Shown piece by piece: positions 8,076-14,628 of a stretch of 18,537 nucleotides of DNA (its first letter is position 1; each line of letters begins with the position of its first letter). The notes below the pieces were generated by a model. The model did not search any database and was not told the DNA's origin. It saw only the letters and a list, made by a program, of their open reading frames with translations. Source of the DNA: Chryseobacterium sp. UBA6632 (GTDB taxonomy: Bacteria > Bacteroidota > Bacteroidia > Flavobacteriales > Weeksellaceae); the NCBI GenBank assembly GCA_002455915.1, contig DKLU01000410.1:1-18537 (forward strand), written 5' to 3'. A program made the translations under genes and the position numbers.

Positions 8076-8109
8076 GTATTAGTTTAACTGTATACAGTTA
8101 AACTAATAC
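8076..8109. promoter_or_regulatory. Perfect 34-bp palindrome, probable AbiEi operator
   Basis: GTATTAGTTTAACTGTA (8076-8092) is followed without any spacer by its exact reverse complement (8093-8109). It begins 9 bp before the AbiEi ATG and ends at the last base of the minus-strand -7 box, so it covers the likely transcription start. AbiEi proteins are known to autoregulate through inverted repeats in their promoters, so operator function is the natural reading. In RNA it could also fold into a hairpin that hides the ribosome binding site. Confidence 0.75.
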
Positions 8110-8139
8110 AAAGGTACGGTCTTTTTTTGATATAAGCAA
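8109..8139 (-). promoter_or_regulatory. Promoter of the AbiEi gene
   Basis: On the minus strand TACCTTTG (8116-8109) fits TAnnTTTG exactly, and TTG (8139-8137) lies 20 bp upstream as the -33 element. The operator palindrome starts at its last base. Confidence 0.65.
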
Positions 8140-8224
8140 TAGTTAGAAAAAATTTGTTGATTTTTGGCTCATAATTTTAGATCTGCCAAATTGGTACAAA
8201 CTGTCTGAATGTAAGATCGTTCTA

Positions 8225-8247
8225 GTTAAAATAAAAGTTATTTTAAC
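8225..8247. repeat. 23-bp inverted repeat in the AbiEi/Fic intergenic region
   Basis: GTTAAAATAA (8225-8234) and TTATTTTAAC (8238-8247) are perfect 10-bp arms around a 3-base loop. It contains TTAAA/TTTAA elements also present in the AbiEi palindrome. A second operator, or a weak hairpin, is possible. The rest of 8121-8310 is AT-rich with nothing else recognisable. Confidence 0.55.
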
Positions 8248-8310
8248 ACTATATGTAAAATGTTAGTAAATAGTAAATAATTGTCTATCAACTGATTTTG
8301 AATTTTGTAG

Positions 8311-8478
8311 CTTAAGTAGCTAATATCTATTGAACATAATAAGCTAATACTTGTAAAACATGAAAAGCTAATAAGGGTACAGCATAATAAGCTAATAGTA
8401 ATACAACATAATAAGCTAATAATAATTTAACATAATAAGCTAATAATGATGCAGCGTAATAAGCTAATACTTATATTT
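8311..8478 (+). repeat. Seven-copy 24-bp tandem repeat array upstream of the Fic gene
   Basis: Units start at 8311, 8335, 8359, 8383, 8407, 8431 and 8455, exactly 24 bp apart. AGCTAATA is invariant in all seven (at 8318, 8342, 8366, 8390, 8414, 8438, 8462). The best-conserved core is CATAATAAGCTAATA, identical in units 2, 4, 5 and 6; units 1, 3 and 7 carry substitutions. The remaining 9 bp of each unit vary. The last unit overlaps the -7 box of the Fic promoter, and a degenerate eighth copy may start at 8479. The layout resembles an iteron or multi-operator array for a cooperatively binding protein; the Fic protein's own N-terminal region or the neighbouring AbiEi protein are candidates. Confidence 0.85.
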
Positions 8479-8479
8479 G
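8472..8479 (+). promoter_or_regulatory. -7 promoter element of the Fic gene
   Basis: TATATTTG matches TAnnTTTG exactly and ends 16 bp before the ATG at 8496. No good TTTG is seen at -33; that position falls inside the repeat array, so the promoter may depend on a protein bound there. The leader would be only about 10 bases. Confidence 0.5.
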
Positions 8480-8495
8480 CAAAAAAGTTATTATA

Positions 8496-10010
8496 ATGGC
8501 CACACCTGCTGAAAAACTAGCTACATCACTTGAAGTTCTGAAAGAACTGCAAGATAAGGGCATTACAGCTATACGATCCTCTGATATTTCCCGTACTCAC
8601 CGAGAGAGGCTAACTAGCGGTGGTTTTCTAAAAGAAGTTATGAAAGGATGGTACATTCCGGCAAGGCCGGACGAAACTGTAGGTGAAAGTACGGCTTGGT
8701 TTACATCCTACTGGGATTTTTGTGCTGCTTACTTGACGGAACGGTTTGGAAGTGATTGGAGTTTATCGCCAGAACAATCGCTTCATTTGCATGCCGGAAA
8801 CCAAACGGTGCCGACTCAGCTCCTTGTCCGAGCTGTCAAAGCAAGAAATCAAGTTACTGAACTTGTACATGGAACATCCATATTCGAAGTGAGGGCAAAC
8901 TTGCCAGAAAAAAACGATTTTTATATAGATAGTCATGGATTAAGGCTGTTTTCTTTGCCAGCTGCATTACTCAACAGCTTTGAAGATTTTTATGTAAGAA
9001 ACCCTGTGGATGCAAGAACAGTACTGGCAACTTTCAGAGATGCATCAAGTATCCTGGAACTTTTACTTGATGGTGGGCACAGTGTTATTGCTGGCAGAAT
9101 TAGTGGTGCTTTCCGAAATATTGGGAGAGATAGGATTGCTGATGATATTATAAAGGGAATGGGGGCCGCAGGTTATAATGTAAGAGAACTCGATCCTTTT
9201 ACTACCCCAAGCCCTATTGTTATTAACCATCGTGAATTGTCTCCCTATGTAAACAGGTTAAAGCTTATGTGGCAAAACATGAGAAATACGGTCATAGAGA
9301 ATTTCCCGCCGGAACCAGGATTACCAAAAGATAAAGAAACTTATTTAAATCAAGTAAAAGATAATTATACAAAAGATGCTTACAATTCTTTGTCCATTGA
9401 GGGCTATCGTGTCAGTATCGAATTAATTGAACGTGTTCGTTCCGGACAATGGGAGCCTGATAATAATGAGGCTGACCGGCAACAGCGTGATGCTATGGCA
9501 GCTAGGGGATATTGGCAAGCTTACCAGCAAGTACTGCAAAGCATTGAAAAGATACTAAATGGCGCTAACGGTGGAGAGATAGCGGATTATGACCATCAGG
9601 AATGGTACCGTGAAATGTTTGCACCAAGCGTAGCAGCCGGTATTTTGAAAGCTTCTGATCTTGCAGGATATAGAAATCAGCCTGTTTTTATAAGACGATC
9701 CCAGCATGTCCCGCCAAGTGCCGAAGCTGTTCGTGATTTGATCCCCACATTTTTTGAATTGCTTGCCAACGAGGAACATGCGGGTGTAAGGGCTATCCTA
9801 GGACATTTCATTTTTGTCTATATTCATCCATATATTGACGGGAATGGGAGAATAGGACGTTTTCTTATGAACACAATGTTAGCATCGGGTGGATATTCCT
9901 GGATTGTTATTCCGGTTGAAAGAAGGGTCGAATATATGGCTGCCTTAGAAGCTGCAAGTACACAACAAGATATAGGGTTGTTTTCACAATTTATAGCAAG
10001 TCTGATATAA
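8496..10010 (+). CDS. Fic-domain protein with AbiEi-like N-terminal region
   Basis: A 504-residue protein. The C-terminal Fic domain carries HPYIDGNGRIGR (444-455), a full HPFx(D/E)GNGRxxR motif, so it should be able to transfer AMP (or another nucleotide part) to a protein hydroxyl. Upstream, SLSIEG (298-303) fits the inhibitory motif (S/T)xxxE(G/N), in the position of class II Fic proteins that are self-inhibited. The N-terminal ~240 residues start with a helix-rich segment containing ITAIRSSDISRTHRERLTSGGFLKEVMKGWYIP (broken here only by reading, about residues 23-55), which resembles the winged helix of AbiEi antitoxins, and continue with an AbiEi-like body (LRLFSLPAALLNS). This would combine DNA binding with AMPylation and self-inhibition. 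The gene lies divergent to AbiEi behind the 24-bp repeat array and appears richer in GC than its left neighbours, suggesting a different origin. No separate antitoxin gene follows, as expected for a self-inhibited class. Confidence 0.85.
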   Translation: MATPAEKLATSLEVLKELQDKGITAIRSSDISRTHRERLTSGGFLKEVMKGWYIPARPDETVGESTAWFTSYWDFCAAYLTERFGSDWSLSPEQSLHLHAGNQTVPTQLLVRAVKARNQVTELVHGTSIFEVRANLPEKNDFYIDSHGLRLFSLPAALLNSFEDFYVRNPVDARTVLATFRDASSILELLLDGGHSVIAGRISGAFRNIGRDRIADDIIKGMGAAGYNVRELDPFTTPSPIVINHRELSPYVNRLKLMWQNMRNTVIENFPPEPGLPKDKETYLNQVKDNYTKDAYNSLSIEGYRVSIELIERVRSGQWEPDNNEADRQQRDAMAARGYWQAYQQVLQSIEKILNGANGGEIADYDHQEWYREMFAPSVAAGILKASDLAGYRNQPVFIRRSQHVPPSAEAVRDLIPTFFELLANEEHAGVRAILGHFIFVYIHPYIDGNGRIGRFLMNTMLASGGYSWIVIPVERRVEYMAALEAASTQQDIGLFSQFIASLI

Positions 10011-10056
10011 AAAATGCTTGATAATAAATAGAATAACAGTTAATCGAACCTATTAA

Positions 10057-10209
10057 TTTTTAAATTTACTTGGTTTGATTCCTATTATGTTGACAAAAAC
10101 AGGTGGTTCAAAAATCGGAATTGCAGTGTTGAGAATATGCTTTTGGGGAACAGTTGCAATGGGCGTAACCGCTTTGATTGGACATCTTTTTGGAGTTTCG
10201 GTGGCATAA
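10057..10209 (+). pseudogene. C-terminal remnant of a probable VIT1/CCC1-type transporter
   Basis: The frame after the TAA at 10054 reads without a stop to the TAA at 10207-10209. From the ATG at 10087 it gives 40 residues, including AVLRICFWGTVAMGVTALIG and HLFGV, a hydrophobic end that I recognise, from memory, as like the C-terminus of Bacteroidota VIT1/CCC1 (iron/manganese) transporters. The similarity seems to begin before the ATG (LLGLIPIM), which fits a truncated gene better than a genuine small protein. It runs towards the terminator at 10234. The rest of the gene is absent; Fic ends only 46 bp upstream. Alternative: a short membrane peptide gene. Confidence 0.5.
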
Positions 10210-10233
10210 GGATTATTATTAAATAAAAAAAAT

Positions 10234-10265
10234 AAAGACTGTAGTTTTGAATTACAGTCTTTTTT
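10234..10265. terminator. Bidirectional intrinsic terminator
   Basis: AAAGACTGTA (10234-10243) pairs perfectly with TACAGTCTTT (10253-10262) around a 9-base loop; A-rich sequence precedes it and T-rich sequence follows. It stands between the plus-strand transporter remnant and the end of the minus-strand sulfur operon (stop at 10274), and can serve both. Confidence 0.85.
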
Positions 10266-10273
10266 CTTCCATT

Positions 10274-10759
10274 TTAATGAGGCAATTTTTCCCTGAAATA
10301 CCCGTAAACCCAAGTTCCTAAAATGGCACTCATCAAAGTAACGATAACCGCTAAAGCTCCCGTTCCAATCTGTGCAAAAAGAGGTCCCGGACAAGCGCCT
10401 GTAATCGCCCAGCCAAATCCGAAAATCAATCCGCCATAGAATTGACCTTTATTGAATGTCTTGGGCGCAATTTTGATGGTTTCGCCATAAATGGTCTTAA
10501 TGTTAAACTCTTTGATGACCCAAACGGAAATCATTCCTGTGAGAACAGCGCTCCCAATCACACCGTACATATGAAACGACTGCAAACGGAACATCTCCTG
10601 AATCCTGAACCAACTGATAACCTCCGCTTTTACAAATACAATCCCGAAAAGAATGCCGACGGTGAGGTATTTGATGTTGTGATACCATTTGTGTTTCAGT
10701 TCGCTTTCATTGATGCAAATCGTGTCTTGGTGACGTATATCTTCTGTTTCTTTTATCAT
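10274..10759 (-). CDS. YeeE/YedE-type sulfur transport half protein (DUF6691-like)
   Basis: A 161-residue membrane protein with about four hydrophobic segments (~31-47, 65-82, 107-121, 134-153) after a polar N-terminus. The motif GACPGPLFAQIG (121-132) carries the conserved Cys123. YeeE/YedE (TsuA) proteins move thiosulfate or related small sulfur compounds through the membrane using conserved cysteines. Full-length proteins are about twice this size; here the function is split between this gene and the one 10 bp upstream, so the two products probably form a heteromer. It is the last gene of the sulfur operon. The exact substrate is inferred from the family. Confidence 0.85.
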   Translation of the reverse strand: MIKETEDIRHQDTICINESELKHKWYHNIKYLTVGILFGIVFVKAEVISWFRIQEMFRLQSFHMYGVIGSAVLTGMISVWVIKEFNIKTIYGETIKIAPKTFNKGQFYGGLIFGFGWAITGACPGPLFAQIGTGALAVIVTLMSAILGTWVYGYFREKLPH

Positions 10760-10769
10760 TTTTTAATTT

Positions 10770-11333
10770 TTAAAGTGAAAGAATAATCGGTAGAATAACA
10801 TTGGCCATTAAAAAACCGCCTGCCATAAAGCAGCTTGTTGCAACAAGTGAAGGCCATTGTAAATTGGACAATCCCATAATGGCGTGTCCACTGGTACAAC
10901 CGCCTGCATATCGGGTTCCAAAGCCTACCAGAAAACCGCCTACTACCATTATGATGAAACCTCTTAAAGTTAAAAGACTTGCAAAATTCATTAACTGAGT
11001 GGGAACGAGATTGCTGAAATCCGTAATTCCATAAGTTGCTAATTCGGCTTTTAGTTTAGGATTTACCAAAATTTCTGCGTTGTTTATAAGATAATGAGAA
11101 GTAATCATTCCACCTAAAAAAATTCCGAAAACGAAAAACAAATTCCATAATTCTTTCTTCCAGTCATATTTAAAAAAACTTATATTCGCAGGAATGCAAG
11201 CCGCACAAATATGTCTCAAAGAAGAGCTGATTCCGAAAGATTTGTTTCCCAAAATAAGCAGAATCGGAACTGTAAGACCAATGATGGGACCTGCAACATA
11301 CCAAGGCCAAGGTTCTTTTATTAATTCTAACAT
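10770..11333 (-). CDS. YeeE/YedE-type sulfur transport half protein
   Basis: A 187-residue membrane protein with hydrophobic segments at about 12-28, 63-82, 122-141 and 162-185. It carries GGCTSGHAIMG (144-154, Cys146), the characteristic YeeE/YedE motif, and a second pair of cysteines in HICAACIP (Cys43, Cys46). These thiols would pass thiosulfate or persulfide-type sulfur through the membrane. It follows the persulfide dioxygenase gene by 11 bp and precedes the second half by 10 bp, so the three are surely co-transcribed. Pairing with the downstream half protein to make one transporter is an inference from the split and the spacing. Confidence 0.88.
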   Translation of the reverse strand: MLELIKEPWPWYVAGPIIGLTVPILLILGNKSFGISSSLRHICAACIPANISFFKYDWKKELWNLFFVFGIFLGGMITSHYLINNAEILVNPKLKAELATYGITDFSNLVPTQLMNFASLLTLRGFIIMVVGGFLVGFGTRYAGGCTSGHAIMGLSNLQWPSLVATSCFMAGGFLMANVILPIILSL

Positions 11334-11344
11334 TAATTCTATTT

Positions 11345-12757
11345 TTAATTTAAAACTTTACTCTGACAAACAAAATCGCTTTTCGGAATTCCTGTTTTTG
11401 CAATGTCGCCAAAACCACCTGCAATTTCGCTAAAATTTCTGTATCCTCTTGCCTGCAAAATACTTGCAGCCATCATACTTCTATAGCCGCCTGCGCAATG
11501 GATGTAGAAATGTTCTTTAGAATCTAATGTGTTAATCCATTGATTGATATAAGCTAAAGGCTTGTTGAAAGCTTCATCTACGTGTTCTGCTTCGTATTCG
11601 GATTCTTTTCTCACATCGATAATTTTAAACTCTTTTCCTGAGATTTCTTTCTCAAATTGCTGTGCAGAAATTCTATTCACAGTATCGATTTCTTTACCGC
11701 TGTTTTTCCACACATCGAAACCACCTTTTAAAAAACCGATGACGTTATCAAAACCTACACGGCTCAATCTGGTAACAGTTTCTTCCTCCTGATTTTCGTC
11801 TGTAATCAATAAAATTGGTTGTTGTACATCTACAATGAGCGCTCCAACCCAAGGTGCAAAATCACCATCTAAACCAATATTTACAGATTGCGGAATGAAA
11901 CCTTGGGCAAAATCATTGTTGTTTCTGACATCTAACAATAATGCTCCACTGTGTTTCGCCATTTCTTCGAATTCGTCAGGAGACAATGCGTGAAGCCCTT
12001 TCGATAAAACTTCATCAAAGCTTTCGTAGCCTTTTTTGTTCATTGCCACATTCATCCCGAAATAGGCAGGTGGCGGAAGTAGTCCGTCTGTAACCGATTT
12101 GATGAAACTTTCCTTGTCTTTTTGGTTGAGCGCATAGTTTGTTTTCTTCTGATTTCCTAAGCTGTCGAGTGTTTCTTTCTGCATATTTTTTCCACAGGCT
12201 GAGCCCGCTCCGTGTGCCGGATAAACGATAATGTCATCACTCAAAGGCAATATTTTTTCATACAAACTGTCGTAAAGCAGACCAGCCAATTCTTCCTGCG
12301 TAAGATTAGCCGCTTTTTGTGCCAAATCCGGTCTTCCGACATCGCCTAAAAACAAAGTGTCTCCACTGAATAATGCTGTTTCTTTTCCGTTTTCATCGAT
12401 TAATAAAAAAGAGGAACTTTCCATTGTGTGACCTGGCGTGTGAAGGACTTTTATTTTGATATTTCCCAATTCAAAAACCTGATTTTCTTCTGCAATAATC
12501 CCTTCAAATTCCGGTTTTGCAGTTGGCCCGTAAACGATCGGTGCTTTTGTTTTTTTACTTAAATCCAAATGACCACTCACAAAATCTGCGTGAAAATGAG
12601 TCTCAAAAATATACTTTAAAACAACGCCGTCTTTTTGCAATCTCTCAATATATGGTTGGGTTTCTCTTAACGGGTCGATAATCGCTGCTTCTCCGTTTGA
12701 AACAATGTAATAAGCGCCCTGAGCAAGACATCCTGTATAAATTTGTTCTATATTCAT
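11345..12757 (-). CDS. CstB-like persulfide dioxygenase/sulfurtransferase (MBL plus two rhodanese domains)
   Basis: A 470-residue, probably cytosolic enzyme. Residues ~1-250 are an ETHE1-type MBL domain: THFHADFVSGH (53-63), HTPGHT (106-111), FSGDTLFLGDVGRPDL (130-145) and YPAHGAGSACGKN (179-191), giving the non-haem iron ligands expected of persulfide dioxygenases (H54, H110, D133 likely). The first rhodanese domain (~260-355) has no Cys at its catalytic loop (LLITDENQEEET) and is presumably structural. The second (~365-465) has IHCAGGYRS with Cys421 and should be active. This order is that of CstB, which turns glutathione or other low-molecular-weight persulfides into thiosulfate using O2, keeping reactive sulfur low. 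The gene has its own regulated promoter and heads the run into the YeeE pair. I do not assign a symbol because orthology with S. aureus CstB is not proven. Confidence 0.9.
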   Translation of the reverse strand: MNIEQIYTGCLAQGAYYIVSNGEAAIIDPLRETQPYIERLQKDGVVLKYIFETHFHADFVSGHLDLSKKTKAPIVYGPTAKPEFEGIIAEENQVFELGNIKIKVLHTPGHTMESSSFLLIDENGKETALFSGDTLFLGDVGRPDLAQKAANLTQEELAGLLYDSLYEKILPLSDDIIVYPAHGAGSACGKNMQKETLDSLGNQKKTNYALNQKDKESFIKSVTDGLLPPPAYFGMNVAMNKKGYESFDEVLSKGLHALSPDEFEEMAKHSGALLLDVRNNNDFAQGFIPQSVNIGLDGDFAPWVGALIVDVQQPILLITDENQEEETVTRLSRVGFDNVIGFLKGGFDVWKNSGKEIDTVNRISAQQFEKEISGKEFKIIDVRKESEYEAEHVDEAFNKPLAYINQWINTLDSKEHFYIHCAGGYRSMMAASILQARGYRNFSEIAGGFGDIAKTGIPKSDFVCQSKVLN

Positions 12758-12781
12758 TATGATAATTTTTTAAGTTTTTTA

Positions 12782-12842
12782 ATGATACAAAGTTGAAGTT
12801 TTAGAAATTTCCGTACCGCTACTTTTGTTACAGAAGGATTTT
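12782..12842 (-). promoter_or_regulatory. Regulated promoter of the persulfide dioxygenase gene
   Basis: On the minus strand the box GTAACAAAAGTAGCGGTAC (12831-12813) is followed after 17 bp by CAACTTTGTATCAT (12795-12782), a variant -7 element, 25 bp before the ATG. The same arrangement stands before the TauE-like gene. Similarity extends a further ~11 bp upstream (AAAATCCTT), into the end of the preceding gene. The box sits where -33 should be and no TTTG is there, which suggests an activator site. Confidence 0.7.
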
Positions 12843-13635
12843 AGATAAACAATTCTTTCACGATAATGTAAATTCCCATCACGAGAATAAACCATCCGAA
12901 AGCAGGTTTCAATTTTTTTCCGTCAATCTTTTTTGAAAGTTGCGCGCCAATGATGATTCCGATAATTGCAATGGACGAAATGGTCGTTAAAAGTTTCCAG
13001 TCGATTTCGACATTTTTTGCTGATGAAAAAAAACCTATTAAAGAATTGAGAGCAATAATCACCAGAGAAGTTCCGATGGCTACTTTCATAGGTGTTTTAA
13101 GCAAATTAACAAGAGCTGGAATAATCATAAATCCGCCACCGGCGCCAACAAGTCCGGTAAGAATTCCCACAACAGAACCTTCGCCTGCTGCCAAAAGATT
13201 TTTGTTTTTATTAAAGTTTACAGCTTGTAATTGTAATTCGGGGCCTTTCTGAATCATTTTATACGAGGCTAAAATCATTAAGCCGGCAAAAATGAGAAGC
13301 AGAAAAATATGCTTGGTCACTACAAAATTATTAATGCTGAAAACTTCATCAGGAATCAACGGAACGAGGTAATTCCGGGTCAGAAAAATGGAGATAAAAG
13401 AAGGGATTCCAAAAACGAAAGCTGTTTTCAGATTGACCAATCCTTTTTTAAAGTAAGAAAAAGAACCCACAACACTGCTGATTCCGACAATGAACAGTGA
13501 ATATTCTGTCGCCAAAAATGCATCAACCCCAAAAAGATAGACCAATACGGGAACAGTAAGAATACTTCCGCCACCGCCGATTAATCCTAAAGAAATTCCG
13601 ATTAAAACAGATGCGATATAGCCAAAAATTTCCAT
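12841..13635 (-). CDS. TauE/SafE-family (TSUP) sulfur anion exporter
   Basis: A 264-residue inner-membrane protein with about eight hydrophobic segments. The two-repeat signature of the family is clear: GLIGGGGSILTVPVLVY (17-33) and GLVGAGGGFMIIPALV (161-176). TSUP members export sulfite, sulfonates or thiosulfate; in the company of a persulfide dioxygenase, removal of sulfite or thiosulfate made from persulfide is the likely task. It lies 74 bp downstream of the regulator gene and 83 bp upstream of the dioxygenase gene, with a regulated promoter on each side, so it may be transcribed alone or read through. Confidence 0.9.
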   Translation of the reverse strand: MEIFGYIASVLIGISLGLIGGGGSILTVPVLVYLFGVDAFLATEYSLFIVGISSVVGSFSYFKKGLVNLKTAFVFGIPSFISIFLTRNYLVPLIPDEVFSINNFVVTKHIFLLLIFAGLMILASYKMIQKGPELQLQAVNFNKNKNLLAAGEGSVVGILTGLVGAGGGFMIIPALVNLLKTPMKVAIGTSLVIIALNSLIGFFSSAKNVEIDWKLLTTISSIAIIGIIIGAQLSKKIDGKKLKPAFGWFILVMGIYIIVKELFI

Positions 13636-13649
13636 TTGCTTTTTTATTT

Positions 13650-13710
13650 ATGATGCAAAATTGGAAATCCTGAAGAACTTGTACCGCTACTTTTGTTACA
13701 TAAGGATTTT
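13650..13710 (-). promoter_or_regulatory. Regulated promoter of the TauE-like gene
   Basis: On the minus strand GTAACAAAAGTAGCGGTAC (13699-13681) is followed after exactly 17 bp by CAATTTTGCATCAT (13663-13650). The box is identical over 19 bp to that before the dioxygenase gene, and the -7 regions differ at two bases. TGTAAC and GGTACA at the ends make an imperfect inverted repeat here, compatible with a dimeric Crp/Fnr-type regulator. Confidence 0.72.
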
Positions 13711-14339
13711 TATTGTTCTGAAAGTGTGATTTTGTTTCGCCCAAGTTTCAGTTTTCCTGCATCTTCAAGCTGTTTCAGAAGCCTGGAAACTACAACTCTT
13801 GCTGTTCCGAGTTCATTGGCAAGCTGTTCGTGGGTAACAATAATGGTTTTTAAACCTAAGTTGGAAGATTTTTTATACAGCAGATTAAGAAGTCTCTCAT
13901 CTACTTTTTTGAAAGCTATAGCGTTGATAATATCAAGTAATTCTTCAAAGCGTTTATGATAAAGCCTAAAAATATAATCGAGCCATTCGGGATATTTCTT
14001 AATGAAAAGCGAAACTTTATCCACGGGTAAAAAAAGGATTTCGGTATCTTCTTCCACCTCGGCTTTTACGACACTTTTTTCGTTGTGCATTCCGCCCAGA
14101 AAAGACATAATGCAGCTTTCTCCGGATTTGATATAATATAAAAGAATTTCACGTCCGTCCTCTTCGGTTCGAATAACCTTAATCATTCCTTTCATCACAA
14201 TAGGAATGGAGCGGATGGATGCATTTTCATCAAGGATGATGTCTCCTTCGTGGTAGGTCTTTGTGATACCGTTTTGGTAGAGTTTATCCAGCAAATCTTT
14301 TGAATTGGGAAATTCTTTTAATAAAACGGGGTTGTTCAT
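13710..14339 (-). CDS. Crp/Fnr-family transcriptional regulator of the sulfur module
   Basis: A 209-residue protein from the ATG at 14339 (MNNPVLLKEF). A longer frame back to 14474 exists, but its extra 45 residues have no family resemblance, so I choose the shorter start. Residues ~15-110 form the cyclic-nucleotide-binding-type beta barrel (KTYHEGDIILDENA, REILLYYIKSGESCIMSF), residues ~115-140 the dimer helix, and ~145-205 the HTH (THEQLANELGTARVVVSRLL, 169-188). The barrel lacks a convincing cAMP phosphate-binding cassette (the RxS arginine-serine is not seen), so another signal is likely. Cys76 in GESCIMS is the only cysteine; it lies where many Bacteroidota relatives have one and could react with persulfide, but this is inference. 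Being next to two identical boxes before tauE-like and dioxygenase genes, it is the natural regulator, probably an activator. Confidence 0.85.
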   Translation of the reverse strand: MNNPVLLKEFPNSKDLLDKLYQNGITKTYHEGDIILDENASIRSIPIVMKGMIKVIRTEEDGREILLYYIKSGESCIMSFLGGMHNEKSVVKAEVEEDTEILFLPVDKVSLFIKKYPEWLDYIFRLYHKRFEELLDIINAIAFKKVDERLLNLLYKKSSNLGLKTIIVTHEQLANELGTARVVVSRLLKQLEDAGKLKLGRNKITLSEQ

Positions 14340-14628
14340 TTTTTTTAATTTGGGAATAAAATTATGTAAATTTATATTAGTAGAAATAAGAAATGGCGCC
14401 ATTTGGCTGTAGATCAAGGCGGGCGTATCTTCAAACACTTTTATCGATGATTTGCTTCGTTTGAGGCAAAACAAAAAGGAATTGGTAACTCCGATTTTAA
14501 TATTTAATCACTTGTAGTTGTAAAGTTTTTGCAAATTACTTTTTTTAGTAAATGTAATAATCCAATATAAATAGATAAGATGTTATTGATATGATTTGTT
14601 TTATTTAAATATCGTACGGTACTTATAA

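Noticed and set aside
8311..8478. CRISPR array
   Set aside because: The conserved core is about 15 bp and the variable parts only 9 bp, far shorter than CRISPR repeats and spacers, and no cas gene is near.
10053..10394. Minus-strand open frame overlapping the terminator and the YeeE-like gene end
   Set aside because: It crosses a strong terminator and lies antisense or out of frame to better-supported genes; its translation shows no recognisable domain.
14340..14474. 45-residue N-terminal extension of the Crp/Fnr protein
   Set aside because: The extension shows no resemblance to the family and the internal ATG at 14339 gives the usual length near 209 residues.
14611..14621. GTACGGTAC-like sequence upstream of the Crp/Fnr gene as a third regulon box
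   Set aside because: Only the short GTAC element is shared; the 19-bp box and its -7 partner are absent.
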